This document shows positions 1 through 12,351 of a stretch of 64,000 nt of DNA, in pieces. Below the pieces are notes generated by a model. That model was not told where the DNA came from. It searched no databases and saw nothing but the letters and a program-made list of their open reading frames with translations. The position numbers and the translations under genes are program-made. Source of the DNA: Cavenderia fasciculata (Eukaryota > Evosea > Eumycetozoa > Acytosteliales > Cavenderiaceae); assembly GCF_000203815.1 (NCBI RefSeq), contig NW_004457734.1, forward strand, positions 193,233 through 257,232, read 5' to 3'. Within the stretch, counting starts at the first letter, position 1. Every line of letters starts with the position of its first letter.

Positions 1-623
1 GAAGGCACTGTGTTATCAGTGAAACCAGTCACACCTGATTTTGGTGGTGGACATCTATCAAGATGACTGAATAACAAAGTTGCAATCTTTAAATTAATGT
101 CTTTTTCAGAATTATTATTTCTTGCAGCATTGAGAATAGCCATTGAAGAGAATGATTCCGACGTCGGTCTATTATTCAATAAATATTCTATGACATTTAA
201 ATGTGAATTGGTAGCTGCCAACTCTACACCTCTATCCACCTTTAAATGAGGATATGTCTTGGTTAAATAATCTAGTGTTGATAATTGACCATACTCTGAT
301 GCAGTGTCAAGTGTCACGGTAGTTGGTTCAATACCAATCGTTTGAATTGCATAAACCAAGCATTCGACACTACCACTTGCAGCCACATTATCAACTACCC
401 AACTCTTTGAATCTACCAAATTTGTATCTTGACTCCCCAAATCAAAAGGTAAATCAAAATAGTGAGGATACAGTTGATACAACCTTTGCAATACCTTTAC
501 ATCTTTACAATTCCTTAGTATTACAGGCATTGCTCTGAAATAGACTACAAACTGTGCGTCATTCAATAATTTGTATCTAAATAAATTGAATGATCTTTGT
601 TGTTGTTCTATTATACTCTTTTG

Positions 624-654
<31 letters not shown>

Positions 655-863
655 GTGTCATCAGTGGTATGACAACATCTTAGATTAGATATAGATATAT
701 ATGATAAATCTTTGAATTTAGTGTATTCAATATTATTAAATTGCTGTTGCTGATGTTGTCTATTGATTATAGGTATGAATTGAAATATATGATTTAATAA
801 TACTTTAGATTTAATCACTCTAAATATAGTTGTAGTAGCTGTTGTTGTTGTTTTATCTTCCAT
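1..863 (-). CDS. Ankyrin-like protein, 5' part (runs off the left edge)
   Basis: This is an uninterrupted minus-strand reading frame from ATG at 863 to the window edge, about 287 codons, with the 3' end missing. It starts MEDKTTTTATTTIFRVIKSK, has an Asn run near residue 72, and then the segments FVVYFRAMPVILRNCKDV and SKSWVVDNVAASGS. The same segments occur in the complete gene at 40222-42771, so the two are close paralogues. From about residue 180 helix-pair repeats of the degraded ankyrin kind appear, with a YGQLSTLDYL-type core (small residue, G, L, L). Such ankyrin-like families are expanded in dictyostelids, and individual functions are mostly unknown. No signal peptide or membrane segment is visible, so a cytosolic scaffold role is a guess. 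The homology is well supported by direct comparison within the window; the function is not known. Confidence 0.75.
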
Positions 864-1309
864 TATTATTATTACTATTATATTATTATTACATTATCTA
901 TAGATAACAAACTCATAGAGTAGAAGTAGTAGTATGGTTCATCTAAAAGTATCAGTTGTTTTTTTTGATTAATTTCCATTTATTCATGACCATCTAAAGA
1001 CTAGACTGGATAGGATACTAATAAACGGATATTTGAAAATAATTAGTTAGTTTAATGATATTATTCATTCATTTAAGATATATATCAAGTATGTACATAT
1101 ACACAAAGACATACTAATGATCATTTGTGGAGGAGCCAGACTTTTGAAACCAACCAATTTTAATTTAATTTTTTTTTTAGTGAGGGAGTTGTTTTCCTCG
1201 AACATGTTGAAGTCCAATCATTCATTCTTTCGGCTTGTTCATCTTTAATCTATTTTATATTATTATTATTATTATTATGATTACAATTATCCATCATCAA
1301 GAATAGATT
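864..1309. promoter_or_regulatory. Divergent intergenic region with an upstream ORF
   Basis: This A/T-rich stretch separates the divergent ankyrin-like gene and the helicase gene, so it must hold both promoters. It contains T runs (for example 1171-1179) and a TTA repeat. A ten-codon upstream ORF (ATG at 1277, stop TAG at 1304-1306) ends three bases before the helicase ATG at 1310. Whether it is translated depends on the transcription start, which cannot be seen here. Confidence 0.4.
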
Positions 1310-4300
1310 ATGACAACACCATCAACAGCAGCAGCAGCAACAACAACATCATCAATAGCGGCAAACATAGACGTGTTTGATCCATCGCCATATGAGAATG
1401 ATCATGACTTACTACTACAAAAAGCAATCGACTTTTGTATGGCAAGAGATCAGTAAGTAGTGCCGCTGTAGTATTTGTACCCACTCTATTATATACTTAC
1501 TTACCTTCTTCTTTATCTCTTTTTTAGTTTATGGTGTAAACATCCATCCGCAGTCAAAGCAATATTAGCAGATATATGTCAAGCTCCTGACCAACTTCGA
1601 AATCATCTATCTGAACAACTTTCAAGATGTTTAGATTGGTATGTTATTATTACTTTTGTATTATTATGATTACAATCATCACTAATACTTACTTACTTAC
1701 GTAACTTTCTTGTCTATTTATTGATTGATTGATTGAATGATTTAATTAAACCATTTATTTTAGTATCATCAAATATCATAGAGAAAAGAAATTAATGAGG
1801 GATAAATATTTGTCGGAATTTACCACAGACAGTGTCGATGAACTATACAATGAACTTAAAAAGGGTGATCAGAATCGGTTGCTAGTATCACTCGATCGTT
1901 ATGGTCACGATACTGCTAGATTGGTCAATATCTTTCACGAACTACTCCATCAACCAGAATTATTAGAGGAACCGAGGTTATACGTTTTGTTCAAGGAAAA
2001 GTTGTCATCGACCGTTACAGATTACGATGTGTCATTTGGTGATCCAGGTAAAAAGGTGCCTGGTGTCTATGTCTTGCTTATGAGTGGTGACAAGGTGTTG
2101 ATCGATTGGGCAATCTGTCATCTCAAAGACAATGATGGAAAGATTGATGGGGAGGAATTTCATGTCATTCATCCAATCTTTGAAAGATGTGTATCAAAGA
2201 TAAAGAATTATCATAAAATACGAATATTACAACAAAAGAATACAACTACAACAACAACAACAACAACAACTACCAATAATAATAATACCACTTCAGCAGT
2301 AACAACAGAAGATGAATTTATTTCCTATTTTTCTGATGATATCAATCATTTTTGGAGTGGATTTCAATTATTTTTAGAATATATTAATAATGATACTTTA
2401 AAGGTAAAAAAAGAAAAAAGAAAAAGAATATATATTTAGATTTAGATTAATAATAATAGATTTATTAATTTTGATTTATATTGTAGAATGGAATAATTCA
2501 ATATTTTCCAATGTTTATTGATATTATATTATCAGAGATTGATGTAGTACCCAAACCAATGATAAATCATCATTATCTATCATGTATCAATCAATTGTTA
2601 TCAGTTTTTGGTAATGACATTTGGAGCTATTCACAAAAATATACAGCCACCACCTATTCTCAATCATTGTTTGATCTCTTTACGCTGTATCGAGATGAGA
2701 CGATTATCAACAAATGTTTTCAAATATTTTCACAAATCCTTTTATACGTTAGAGAGGATAATTCTCCCGAAGCAAACTTTCTTCGTCAAACATTGATTGA
2801 ATTCTTTTTAAAAGAAAGTAATTTAAATTCAAATCAAGAACATCTATACAACAAATCTCAAATTAATCAAACTGTCAAAATTAAATCATTTTCAATTTCA
2901 ATGGATATTTTAATGACTTGGTAAAAGATAAAAAAAAAAGAAAAAAGAAAAAAGAAAAAAAAAGAAAAGAAAATAATTAATATTAATTTAATTTTTTTAT
3001 ATTTATATTTATAGTTATCAATTAAAACAATTTCCAATAGTTAAAGGATGGGAAGAAAGATTAGTTTATTATGCAATTCAATACCCAGCTTCAAATAATA
3101 ATAATAATCATAATAATAATCAAAAAAACTATCATTCCTCTTCATATAATAATAATAATAATAATCATTCTTCTTATAATAATAATTATAATAATAATCA
3201 ATCAAAAAATTCCATGTATAGTCCATCACTTGAAGATATTATAAAAGCAGAAAATCTTTTAAATTCAATTTTAGTTTCAAATGCAACAGAATTAAGATTA
3301 AGATTTCAATTAGTTTATCATTCTTCAAATGATACAAAACTGAAAATTTTAAAAGATGATTGTATGTACAAACAACAACTATTTATTGAATATTTATTAA
3401 TTTCTTTTTTATTTAGGTTTATTTTGGAGAGATGATATTTGGAGAATATTATTATCACAATCATCACCAAATACAATTGGATTTAAAATTCATGAAACAT
3501 TATTTAAATGTCAAAGAGTGTTGTGTTTATTGACAAGTGGTAATGATATTATTAATAATAATGTTCATTTATCATCTGTACTTTCGAATCCAAGTAAACG
3601 ACCAGCACTATATCGATACCTTCATCAATACCAAGAATATATGAGTCAATATATTGTACAATTTGCCAATCAATATCCATTCAACACTCCCAAGGAACCA
3701 GGAAACGAATACATTAAACTCAACTTGTTGGACCAAGAAAACTTTGCAAGATGTCTCTTTTCGTTGGTAGTTTCATCGTCAGACGTTGTAAGAGAGAGTG
3801 CTAAAAAGTTGTTGCTCAAGAAATACAACTCGAAAAAGACCATTACAGAAGCTTTAAAGGCTGCCATTGAAAATTCACCAAACGATGCATTACTTGGTAT
3901 CATTGGTATCTATAGAGACATTGTTCTCAATTTTGGAGCACCATACATTCAAAGTAGTTATCATTTACTCTTTTACTACTCGAATCATATCTTTTACCAA
4001 CTCAAAAACCAATTGGCTCCATCACACACACAGACCTACTTTCCTTTGATGACCGATGCCTTTTGGTGTCTTGTTGAACTCTTTTTCCAACAGAATCAAC
4101 TATTCAAGATTGAAGATCTCTCCAACCTCTTTATCCTCTTTACCGACTCGTTTTCAACCTTGTCGCTCGAGCATTACACATCCATCACCAAGACATCACA
4201 TACAGCCACCAAAGAGGATGGCACCACTCCAGCATTTCTAGTCAACCACCAACAACTTATTTTCCCAACACTCGATTCTTACCCTTCCTACATGCGATCA

Positions 4301-7300
4301 CATCTTGCTCGTCTCTTTGTCGAACAAAGCAACGAAGGTGTCATCGATCTTGAAGACAATGGTTTAGATGGTGATGATGGTCGATTTATCTATCAATACC
4401 AATTACAAAACGGTGATCAATTGGCAACCATCACCAACTACCCCGCCATTACTACTCAATTTGATAATTATGAACTGTTGGCCGATGATATCAAATGTTA
4501 TTATCGTCAAAGTGACTATGATGATAATAGCTCAAAAATCTATACTAGTATCATCAATAATCATAGTCATTGGATTGAATTATTTATCAATTGGGGTGAT
4601 GAAAATGTAAATTGGGCAAAATCTTTTATTCAAATTACAAAATGTAAGTAAAACAACAAAAAAAGATAAATATTATTATTTATTTATTTATCATCTTTTT
4701 TTTTTTATTTTAATTTTTTTAGCAATATTAAAAAATGAAATACCACCATGTACATTTTTATTGGAATATGTTGCAAAATTATCAAAAGCGATTGCAGGTA
4801 AAAAGATTCAAGATGATATTAAACAAACTTTGGAAAAACATTTGGTTGTTATGAATCAATATAATAACCAACCAGTCAAACAACAACCTCCACCAGTTCA
4901 AAAAACAATTCACAAGAATCCAACATCGGGAGGTGGATTAGGGGGGCATGGTGCTCCACAGTTGATTAAAAGTTTACACTCTTCATCACCAACCCTTTCT
5001 TTTACACCGACATCATCTTCTTCTTCTACTCCATCACCACAATTCTCTAGACAACACGCCAATTCAAAAGATTTTTCAAATATTATTGGTGAATTGTCAT
5101 CAAACAATGCAAATGTATTTGATTACTTTGAACAAACAAGTCGATCCATTCCATTGGCCGATAGAAAAAAAACAAAAATCTTGGATTTGGATGTTCCATT
5201 GTTTAGAAAAGACAAGGCCAGTAAATACCAACATCAAATGGAAAAGTTCTTACCAAAAGTTGAAAACCTTCATAAAATCATTTTATCTTGGGATCCTGCA
5301 AATTTAAATGAAAATGTAAGAATATTATAAAAAAAAAAGATTTGATTCAATTTATATTAATCTTTTTATTACTCTCTTTTTTAGGATACAAAAGGATTAA
5401 GATCAATTCCAACAACATTTGAAAATTTATCAGAATATATTGAAATTTTTGAACCATTATTATTACAAGAATATAAAGGTCAATTGATAAAGAGTATGGA
5501 AGAAATGGATAATGTTTGTTACAAGTTGACAGTTGAAGATGTTGCACGAGAGAATGATTTCCATGTTTGTGATTATTTCTTTGATCACAACCAAAGTTCC
5601 GATGAATTCTTTATCGATGATTTGGTCATCATTTCAAAACCACAATTTGGTGGATCAAAGTTTGGTAAAATTGAGAAAAAGGAGAAAAAGGAAAGAAAGG
5701 AAATGAACAATATCAAATGCAGTTGGATCAAGGTACGATTCTTTTTTGAAAATGCTACTAGTTCCAATGCCAACCCAAGTACAACGCTAATTGGTCAACT
5801 CAAAATTGGTAGTCAATGGAAAATGACTAAATTAACAAGTCTTTCAACCGTCAACAGAGAGTATATGGCTTTACACACGGTTGGAAAGATTCCTCTTGGT
5901 GCATCAATCATTTCACCCAGTCTTTCACTATCATCCTATTCACTTGAAAATGCATCGTCACGTGTAACTATTCCCAAAAAGTTAGAGTCTGCTCTCAAAG
6001 AATCTTTAAATGACAGTCAGATTGAAGCTATCCACGCTTCTCTTACACCAAGTGGTTTCACTCTACTTCAAGGTCCACCAGGTACCGGTAAAACCAAGAC
6101 TATTATCGCTCTCCTCTCTGTTCTCCTTCACACAATGACACCAATCAAAGATGACTCTAAACTTAAAAATCAAGCTCCTATTAAAATTCTTGTCACTGCT
6201 CCTTCCAATGCTGCCGTTGATGAAATTGCTACTAGAATTTTAGATCAAAGAATGTTAAATCAAGATGGTTTACCTTATCAACCTTTTTGTATTAGAATTG
6301 TAAGAAGAAAACAAAATAGAATCAATAATGGAATTATTTTTTTGTTAATATTTATTTCTATTTTTTTTTAGGGAAACAAACAACAAATTAATTCAACAGT
6401 TTCAAAAATAAGTTTAGATAATTTATTAAGTGAAGAACTTCAAAAAGATGATAACAAGGTTTCTCAAATTCAACAAAGAGTTGCCTCCTTGCATGAAGAA
6501 TCTGAAAAGACTAGATCAGAATTGGATGAAGTACATAATAGAATTAATCAATTAAGTACAGAATTAAAAGTATTACGTGATGCTAAACAACCAACAGATC
6601 ATATTACTTCGGAATTGACTAAACTACACAACAAAAAGTCAATGTTGAAGTCTTCGAAAAACAACTTTGTCGATCTAAGACGAGGCTATGATAATTTGGA
6701 AAATGAAAAGAGATCAATGCTTAGTAACATGTTGAATCGTGCATCTATTATTTTGTCTACATTGTCTGGTAGTGGTTACGAATCATTGTCGGCAGCAGTC
6801 AAACAATTTGATGTTGTCATTATCGATGAAGCAGCCCAAGCTGTTGAATTGTCTACATTGATTCCACTCAAACACAATGTTAAAAAGTGTATTTTGGTAG
6901 GAGATCCAAACCAATTGCCTGCCACTGTCATTTCACGTATTACGACCAACTTCCAATACGAACAAAGTCTCTTTCAAAGATTGTCACAATGTGGTATCCC
7001 CATGCAAGTGCTCAATGTTCAGTATCGTATGCATCCAACCATCTCTAGGTTCCCATCGAAACATTTCTACCACGGACAGATCAAAGACGGTCACAATGTG
7101 ATTGCACTCAACCACAACATCTACAAAGATGCTCGTTTTGGTCCATTTATTTTCTACGATATCACAGACAGTGTGGAAGACAGCAACCAAAGCTCACATT
7201 CACTCAGAAACGTTCACGAAGCAAAGTTGGCAAATCTCATCATCTCTCAATTGCTCGTTCATTTCTCAAAGGATTGTGAAAAGCTTTCGATCGGTGTAAT

Positions 7301-7773
7301 TACACCTTACAAACAACAACAAATCGAACTCTCACGTAGACTTTCTCATTTTAACAGTATGGTCGAAGTAAACACTGTCGATGGTTTCCAAGGTCGTGAA
7401 AAGGATATCATTATTTTCTCTTGTGTACGTGCTCACAAAGGTGGTTCAATAGGTTTCTTGTCAGATGTTAGAAGAATGAATGTCGGTCTTACACGTGCCA
7501 AATTATCGATGATTGTCATTGGACATACAAATCTTTTAATGTTAAATAGTGATTGGGGTGAATTGATTAAATTTTCAAAACAAGTTCCAAATGGATGTAA
7601 GTAAAAGAAAAAAAATTAAATAGAAAGAAAAAAAAAAAAGAAATGATTCTAATTAGAGATCTCTTTTTTATTATTATTACTTTCTAGATTTCCCAATTTC
7701 TTCTAGATCAATTGAAGACAATCAATTGCCAATTGTTCCTTTAGTATCTAAAATTCCATTTAATAACCCACCA

Positions 7774-7807
<34 letters not shown>

Positions 7808-7896
7808 GTAATATGGGTGATGATGGTAAAAACAAAAAGCATTATATGGATGATCAGAGAGGAGGACCAAACACAATTAAAAAACAAAAATATTAA
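1310..7896 (+). CDS. Senataxin/Sen1-like superfamily 1B helicase
   Basis: Ten exons (1310-1452, 1528-1638, 1764-2403, 2487-2920, 3015-3361, 3417-4643, 4723-5315, 5385-6299, 6372-7596, 7688-7896) join in phase into about 1,947 aa. The N-terminal two thirds are helical and resemble the Sen1 N-terminal region. The C-terminal third has the full Upf1-like helicase set: Walker A LLQGPPGTGKTKT, Walker B VVIIDEAAQA, GDPNQLPATV, QYRMHP, the VDGFQGREKD motif and VGLTRAK. A charged coiled-coil-like insert (about 6430-6720) lies between motifs I and II, as in Sen1/senataxin. Family members unwind RNA-DNA hybrids (R-loops) and act in RNA polymerase II termination and genome stability in the nucleus. The tail has an Asn run and ends in basic residues (KKQKY) that could serve in nuclear import. 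Very confident of the family. Orthology to senataxin rather than another Upf1-like helicase rests on the N-terminal length and the insert. Confidence 0.93.
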
Positions 7897-8635
7897 AATA
7901 AAGATCATAACATAATATATTGAGTACCAAAAAGATCAAACAAATGATCTGCATGCCTCTTCTCCACTTGATTAATCAGAGACCCGTCCTACTATAAAGA
8001 GATAAACATTGTAAATATACTTGAGGTATTTCGGTTTTTAATCTTTGATACTTGTATACTTGCAACTTTCAACCAAGGCCAAGGCTTCACCTCAGCTCTG
8101 CAGATAAAAGAAAGTATAAAATGATATATATTTATAACCTCTTTCATCTGCAAAGCTGAAACCGATTAGCCTTGGTAACTGAATCCATCGGTTGATACGA
8201 TTGTTAATTCCCGATTTCATTTGATCCATAATGTACTTGACATTATTGTGGTCAGTTCGAACTTAATACTATAACCAAAAATATTATAATTAGTACGAAG
8301 AGCAAATACTACTGCAGCTTTTCTACCACACAAGACTATAAATAAGAATGGTTACATATTGGAACAAACTAGCTCTATACCTAAATAGTATTATTATGAT
8401 CATAAGTAGCTTGTGTTACAGTATCAACTCTTATTTATTGTATTGCAAATGTTATACTATGAAGAGTTGATGAAAGAATCTTACATTAAAATGGCCTGCC
8501 TATTTGACACTATGAGATTCGTTATTACTCTTTTAATTATTTCTATTGTAATAACTACACAACTTGTGTATCTTTTGTTTTTTTCAAGCCAAAATCATTC
8601 TTAATTTTATATTTTATTTAATTTTGAATTATTAA
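7897..8635. other. Intergenic region between convergent genes
   Basis: This lies between the 3' ends of the helicase (+) and the channel gene (-). I see no convincing coding frame; a 63-codon ORF near 8413-8604 is hydrophobic, A/T-driven and unsupported. The only structure that stands out is the long imperfect hairpin at 8073-8175, listed separately. Confidence 0.5.
8073..8175. ncRNA. Long imperfect hairpin, candidate structured RNA
   Basis: The arm 8092-8111 (TCAGCTCTGCAGATAAAAGA) pairs with 8140-8159 over 20 positions with about two mismatches, around a 28-nt A/T-rich loop. An outer 7-bp stem CCAAGGC/GCCTTGG (8079-8085 or the overlapping copy at 8073-8079, with 8169-8175) closes it. Stem length and loop size would suit a small-RNA precursor, but strand, promoter and expression cannot be judged. 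An inverted-repeat remnant of a mobile element is the main alternative. Confidence 0.3.
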
Positions 8636-11125
8636 TTATGGAGCAGCTCCATGAACTGGATCAAAAGAAGTTGTAAGTGAACTATTTTGAACAGCCATGA
8701 GTGGACGATACCATGGTGGTTGGTATTGAGTTTCATTGTAACTTTGGTAGGCAAGACCTGCATCATAAAATATTCCTTGGTTGTTGAGTGGGAAGTCTTC
8801 ATCTTGAGCAATTCTAGAGTCCAAGATTCCATGCTCTGACTTGTGACAAAAGAGGAACTCACAGTGAGCCCAAAACAATAATGTAGCGACCAATGGAATG
8901 ATCACTAGATTTCCCCAAAAGAAATCATACACATTGAATACTCCAATCATGACGAGTTGATAAATGATTAACCCAACAATACTACGTCTGTATGCCAATG
9001 GGTATAATGATCCTCCTGATTGATAATTTGGTGTATTGACCCAAATAATATTATACTTTTGTGCCAAATAAGCTCCCATAAAATAAATGGTTCCAAATAT
9101 AAGAATGAATGGTGTCAATGTTGAATAGGCTAAACAAATTTGAAGATATAACCTAAATAATTAATTAATTAAATTAAAATATTAGAAAAAGATGGTTAAC
9201 TTTTTTTATCTTTTCTTTCTTTTGGAAACATACAAATTGGTAGTATAACTTGTACTATAAGAAAATGGTCCACATTTTTGAACTTCTTCTAATTGTCTTT
9301 TGGTTGATACAAAATATCTGATCCGAATAGATTTAACAATTAATTCAATTAATCTTAATACTTGTAAAAATACTCCTACAGCTAAAAGGAAATAAAAAAA
9401 AAGAATATATTAATATTAATATTAATTTTAAGATTTGATTTTGTCTTAAATTTTTATCTACTTACAGGCAATCATAATTAAATTGATCATTTGGAAAGCT
9501 TGACCTGGGAGAGCAGTAGAGAGAAGAGTAATAATGGTTGAAGGATTATTGACGATTGATTCCAAAGATTGGAAGATTGAACCGGCGATAGCAGAGATGA
9601 GGAAAACGTTGAATACTTGGAAGAAAAAGTATTTAGAGAATACCGACTTGTCAATAGAGGTGAATGAATGGAAGCCTTCAATCTTGGAGGCCAAGGTAAT
9701 GATTGGCACCAAGATGATCATAAAGATGATCAAAACAAGATTGGGAAGGAAACCTTGGAGGAAACCAGAGAGGACTGAAGACTTGTTGATGATATCAACC
9801 AACCATGAAAAGGCAGATATCTTGGCGAGTGTGGCGAGATTAGAGAAACCAGATAAAAAGGCAACTGGAATCGACCAGAAAAAGACGAGGAAAAAGATAA
9901 AGATGGAAACGAGGAGAGTACGAATGAGAATGGATTTGTAGCCAACCGAGAGGTTCTTCCAAAAGATGTCACTTGGGTCTGGTGAATCATGTCTTCTAAA
10001 TTGGTATGGGTAGTCTCTATTCATGATGGTTTGGACTGATATCTTGGCAGATTGTTTTTGGCTAAACACTACAAAGGCTGCTGTTGATCTGTTATTCTCT
10101 GCTTCATGTCTTTCACTTTCAATCTCCTTGTTGAGTTCATTGATACGTTGTTGATAGTATTCCAAAGCTTCTCTCTTTTCACCAAAGCATCCTAGGAATC
10201 CAGTCTTTACAAATTGCACTTTCTTTTTTGACTTTTCCTGAGCCACCTCGTAGCTCTTGATGAATCCTTCACGTTGTTGGATAAGAGTGAAAATGTGGTC
10301 AGCTGGATGATGCATGACAACATCTTGGATATCACCAAGGGTTGGTGGGAAGAAGGAGTAGAGAAAGTTGGTGAGTTGGTCCTTGGTAGAGATTGATTCT
10401 GGAATGTCCTTGATGAGTACCGAGTAGTTGCACAATCTATTTTGACATTTATATAGTATTCTCTTGATACTATACTCTCTATAATCCAAAAAGGTGAAAA
10501 AGAGTACGACTGCAGTGACAATCAATGTAAAACATAGATGTACCCAAAGTTTGTTGCTACCACGTTCAATGTTGGACATGGAAATCAACGAAAGTCCTTT
10601 GATCTCATCGACCAATTCTCCATCTTCATTGGTTGGACGATTCTCATTGTACTTTCCATAATAATTGGTTGGATACAATGCAATGGCAGACAATACCATT
10701 AATATTACCATAATCATTAATGATGTTTTAATTTGTCTAAGATAAAAATATGCATCCTAAAAAGAAACAAAAAAAGAAAGAATAAAAAGATAAATAAATA
10801 AATAAATAAATAAATAATTGGATTTAACGTATTAAAAATATATATATTTCTTTTTGTTTGTACTACTACATACCAAACCAGAATGTTCAATAATTTTTTG
10901 ATTTGGATAACGAATGGTAGAACCAATCCAACCAAAGAAAGTATTGGAAGGTGGTTGATCAACGGTTGTACCTTGTTGTTGATGCATTTCATAACGGTAT
11001 CGGTAGACTAAATTGTATCTTCTACGCAATACACAAAATAGTATCAATCCAAGAACCCCAATCACTACATTGATTACCAATGTAACGACAAATGCTGAAT
11101 CTTGTACTTCATATCTATTTGTCAT
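8636..11125 (-). CDS. CSC1/TMEM63-like osmosensitive cation channel
   Basis: Four exons (11125-10874, 10756-9466, 9381-9234, 9152-8636) join in phase into 735 aa. The protein has an N-terminal transmembrane helix (residues ~12-35, ending in the basic LRRR), a second near residue 90, and a cytosolic domain of about 200 aa with an RRM-like VLIKDIP start. A block of at least eight hydrophobic helices follows. Family hallmarks include the charged PYQFRRHDSPDPSDIFW stretch before the core, a pore-region LVIIFMIILVP helix, and YKYN-like and SGGSLYP segments near the end. This is the RSN1/DUF221 architecture of plant OSCA/CSC1, yeast Phm7/Rsn1 and animal TMEM63, which form mechanically or osmotically gated cation channels. 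Dictyostelids face osmotic change in soil, so an osmosensing role is plausible but inferred. Length is normal for the family (about 700-900 aa). Confidence 0.88.
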
Positions 11126-12351
11126 TTTTTTTTGATTTAATACGAAAGAGAATAAATATTGTTTTTACTCCCTTTTATATTTTGATGTTGGGTGTAATAT
11201 AAATATAAATAAAAATAAAGGTTTGTATATATAAATATATAAATAACTATATAAATAACTATATAAATAACTAACTATATAGTGAACAAGTTTTGAAAGA
11301 AAGCTAGCTAGCTCGTTAACACTTGTTTGAGCAACAAACCAACTAATAATTAATTAAGTTAGTTTTTGGTTAGGGTCAGGTACCTTGAGCTGACTGATGA
11401 TTGTTGAATGATTAAAAAAAAAGTTGAGTTGTTGTTGTTGTTGTTGAACCTATTTAAAACTTTGCATATGATAAAATTTGCAGTTGCTAGCCTGAATTGG
11501 ATTGATCTAAAAAAGGCAATGATAAAATTTGTCAGCAGATTGGTTTTTGTTTTTTTTTTATATTATCGGTATCAACATACTCTATGAGAGGTGAATGAAA
11601 AAAAAAAACAACTATTGAAAGAAACAAGATGTTTGTTTGTTTGTTTGTTGCAAAAGATCCATCAGACAACGCGCTCTCTTGGATAAAAATAAACAAAAAC
11701 AAAAATTAATTTAATTACATTCAGTGTGTCTGTTGTCAGTGTCGTCGTCTTTCTATCATTGAATGAACCACACAACGCACCCCTTCACACAAAATGAAAA
11801 AACATTCATTCAGTGATCTCGACCATCGGTGTGTTGCATGCACCACCACAGCTTCTAAAGCACGTGTTTAATTAATTCATTTTGTTGGTGTGTGTGTATG
11901 TTGCTCCTTTTGGGGGTATTATTACATGTTATTTATATTTATAAGTGATTATAGGAATGATGATCTTTGTTACAGTTTAAGTTAAAAATCATTGCCCGTT
12001 CCCCCAATATCATGATTTTTTATTATTGTTGTTGAAGAAAAATAGGATGTTGGATGTTGAATGTTGGTTGAATATGATTACTCACTCATCTGTTACTCTT
12101 AATTAGAGTAAACTCTATATTATCTATAGTATTGTTAAAAAAAATGAGGAGTGAAACCTTATTCGTTTTTTTTGAACATCCCCTTTTTTTTTTTTTTTTT
12201 TTTTTTTTGTATTTCAGGGTCGATTGAGAAAAGTGCTCTGAACAACAAATAGGGTCATATTTAACAAGTGTAGTGAGATAGATAGATATAGGATAGATCT
12301 AAGAGTAGTGATTATAATCAACTACAAATCACACACTATCTCTTGTACACA
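11126..12351. promoter_or_regulatory. Divergent promoter region, low complexity
   Basis: This 1.2-kb region lies between the divergent channel (-) and Nup160 (+) genes and has no supported gene. It contains three to four tandem copies of a 12-bp unit AACTATATAAAT (about 11244-11280), an oligo-T tract of 24 T at 12185-12208, and several G/T-rich stretches, for example GTTGGTGTGTGTGTATG near 11884. Such features are common upstream of dictyostelid genes. No specific factor site can be assigned. Confidence 0.4.

Noticed and set aside
8220-8290. T-loop-like GTTCGAA suggesting a tRNA
   Set aside because: No complementary T stem, acceptor stem or anticodon arm could be drawn around it.
8413-8604. 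63-codon hydrophobic plus-strand ORF
   Set aside because: It is short, A/T-driven, begins with a non-ATG or weak start and has no recognisable domain.
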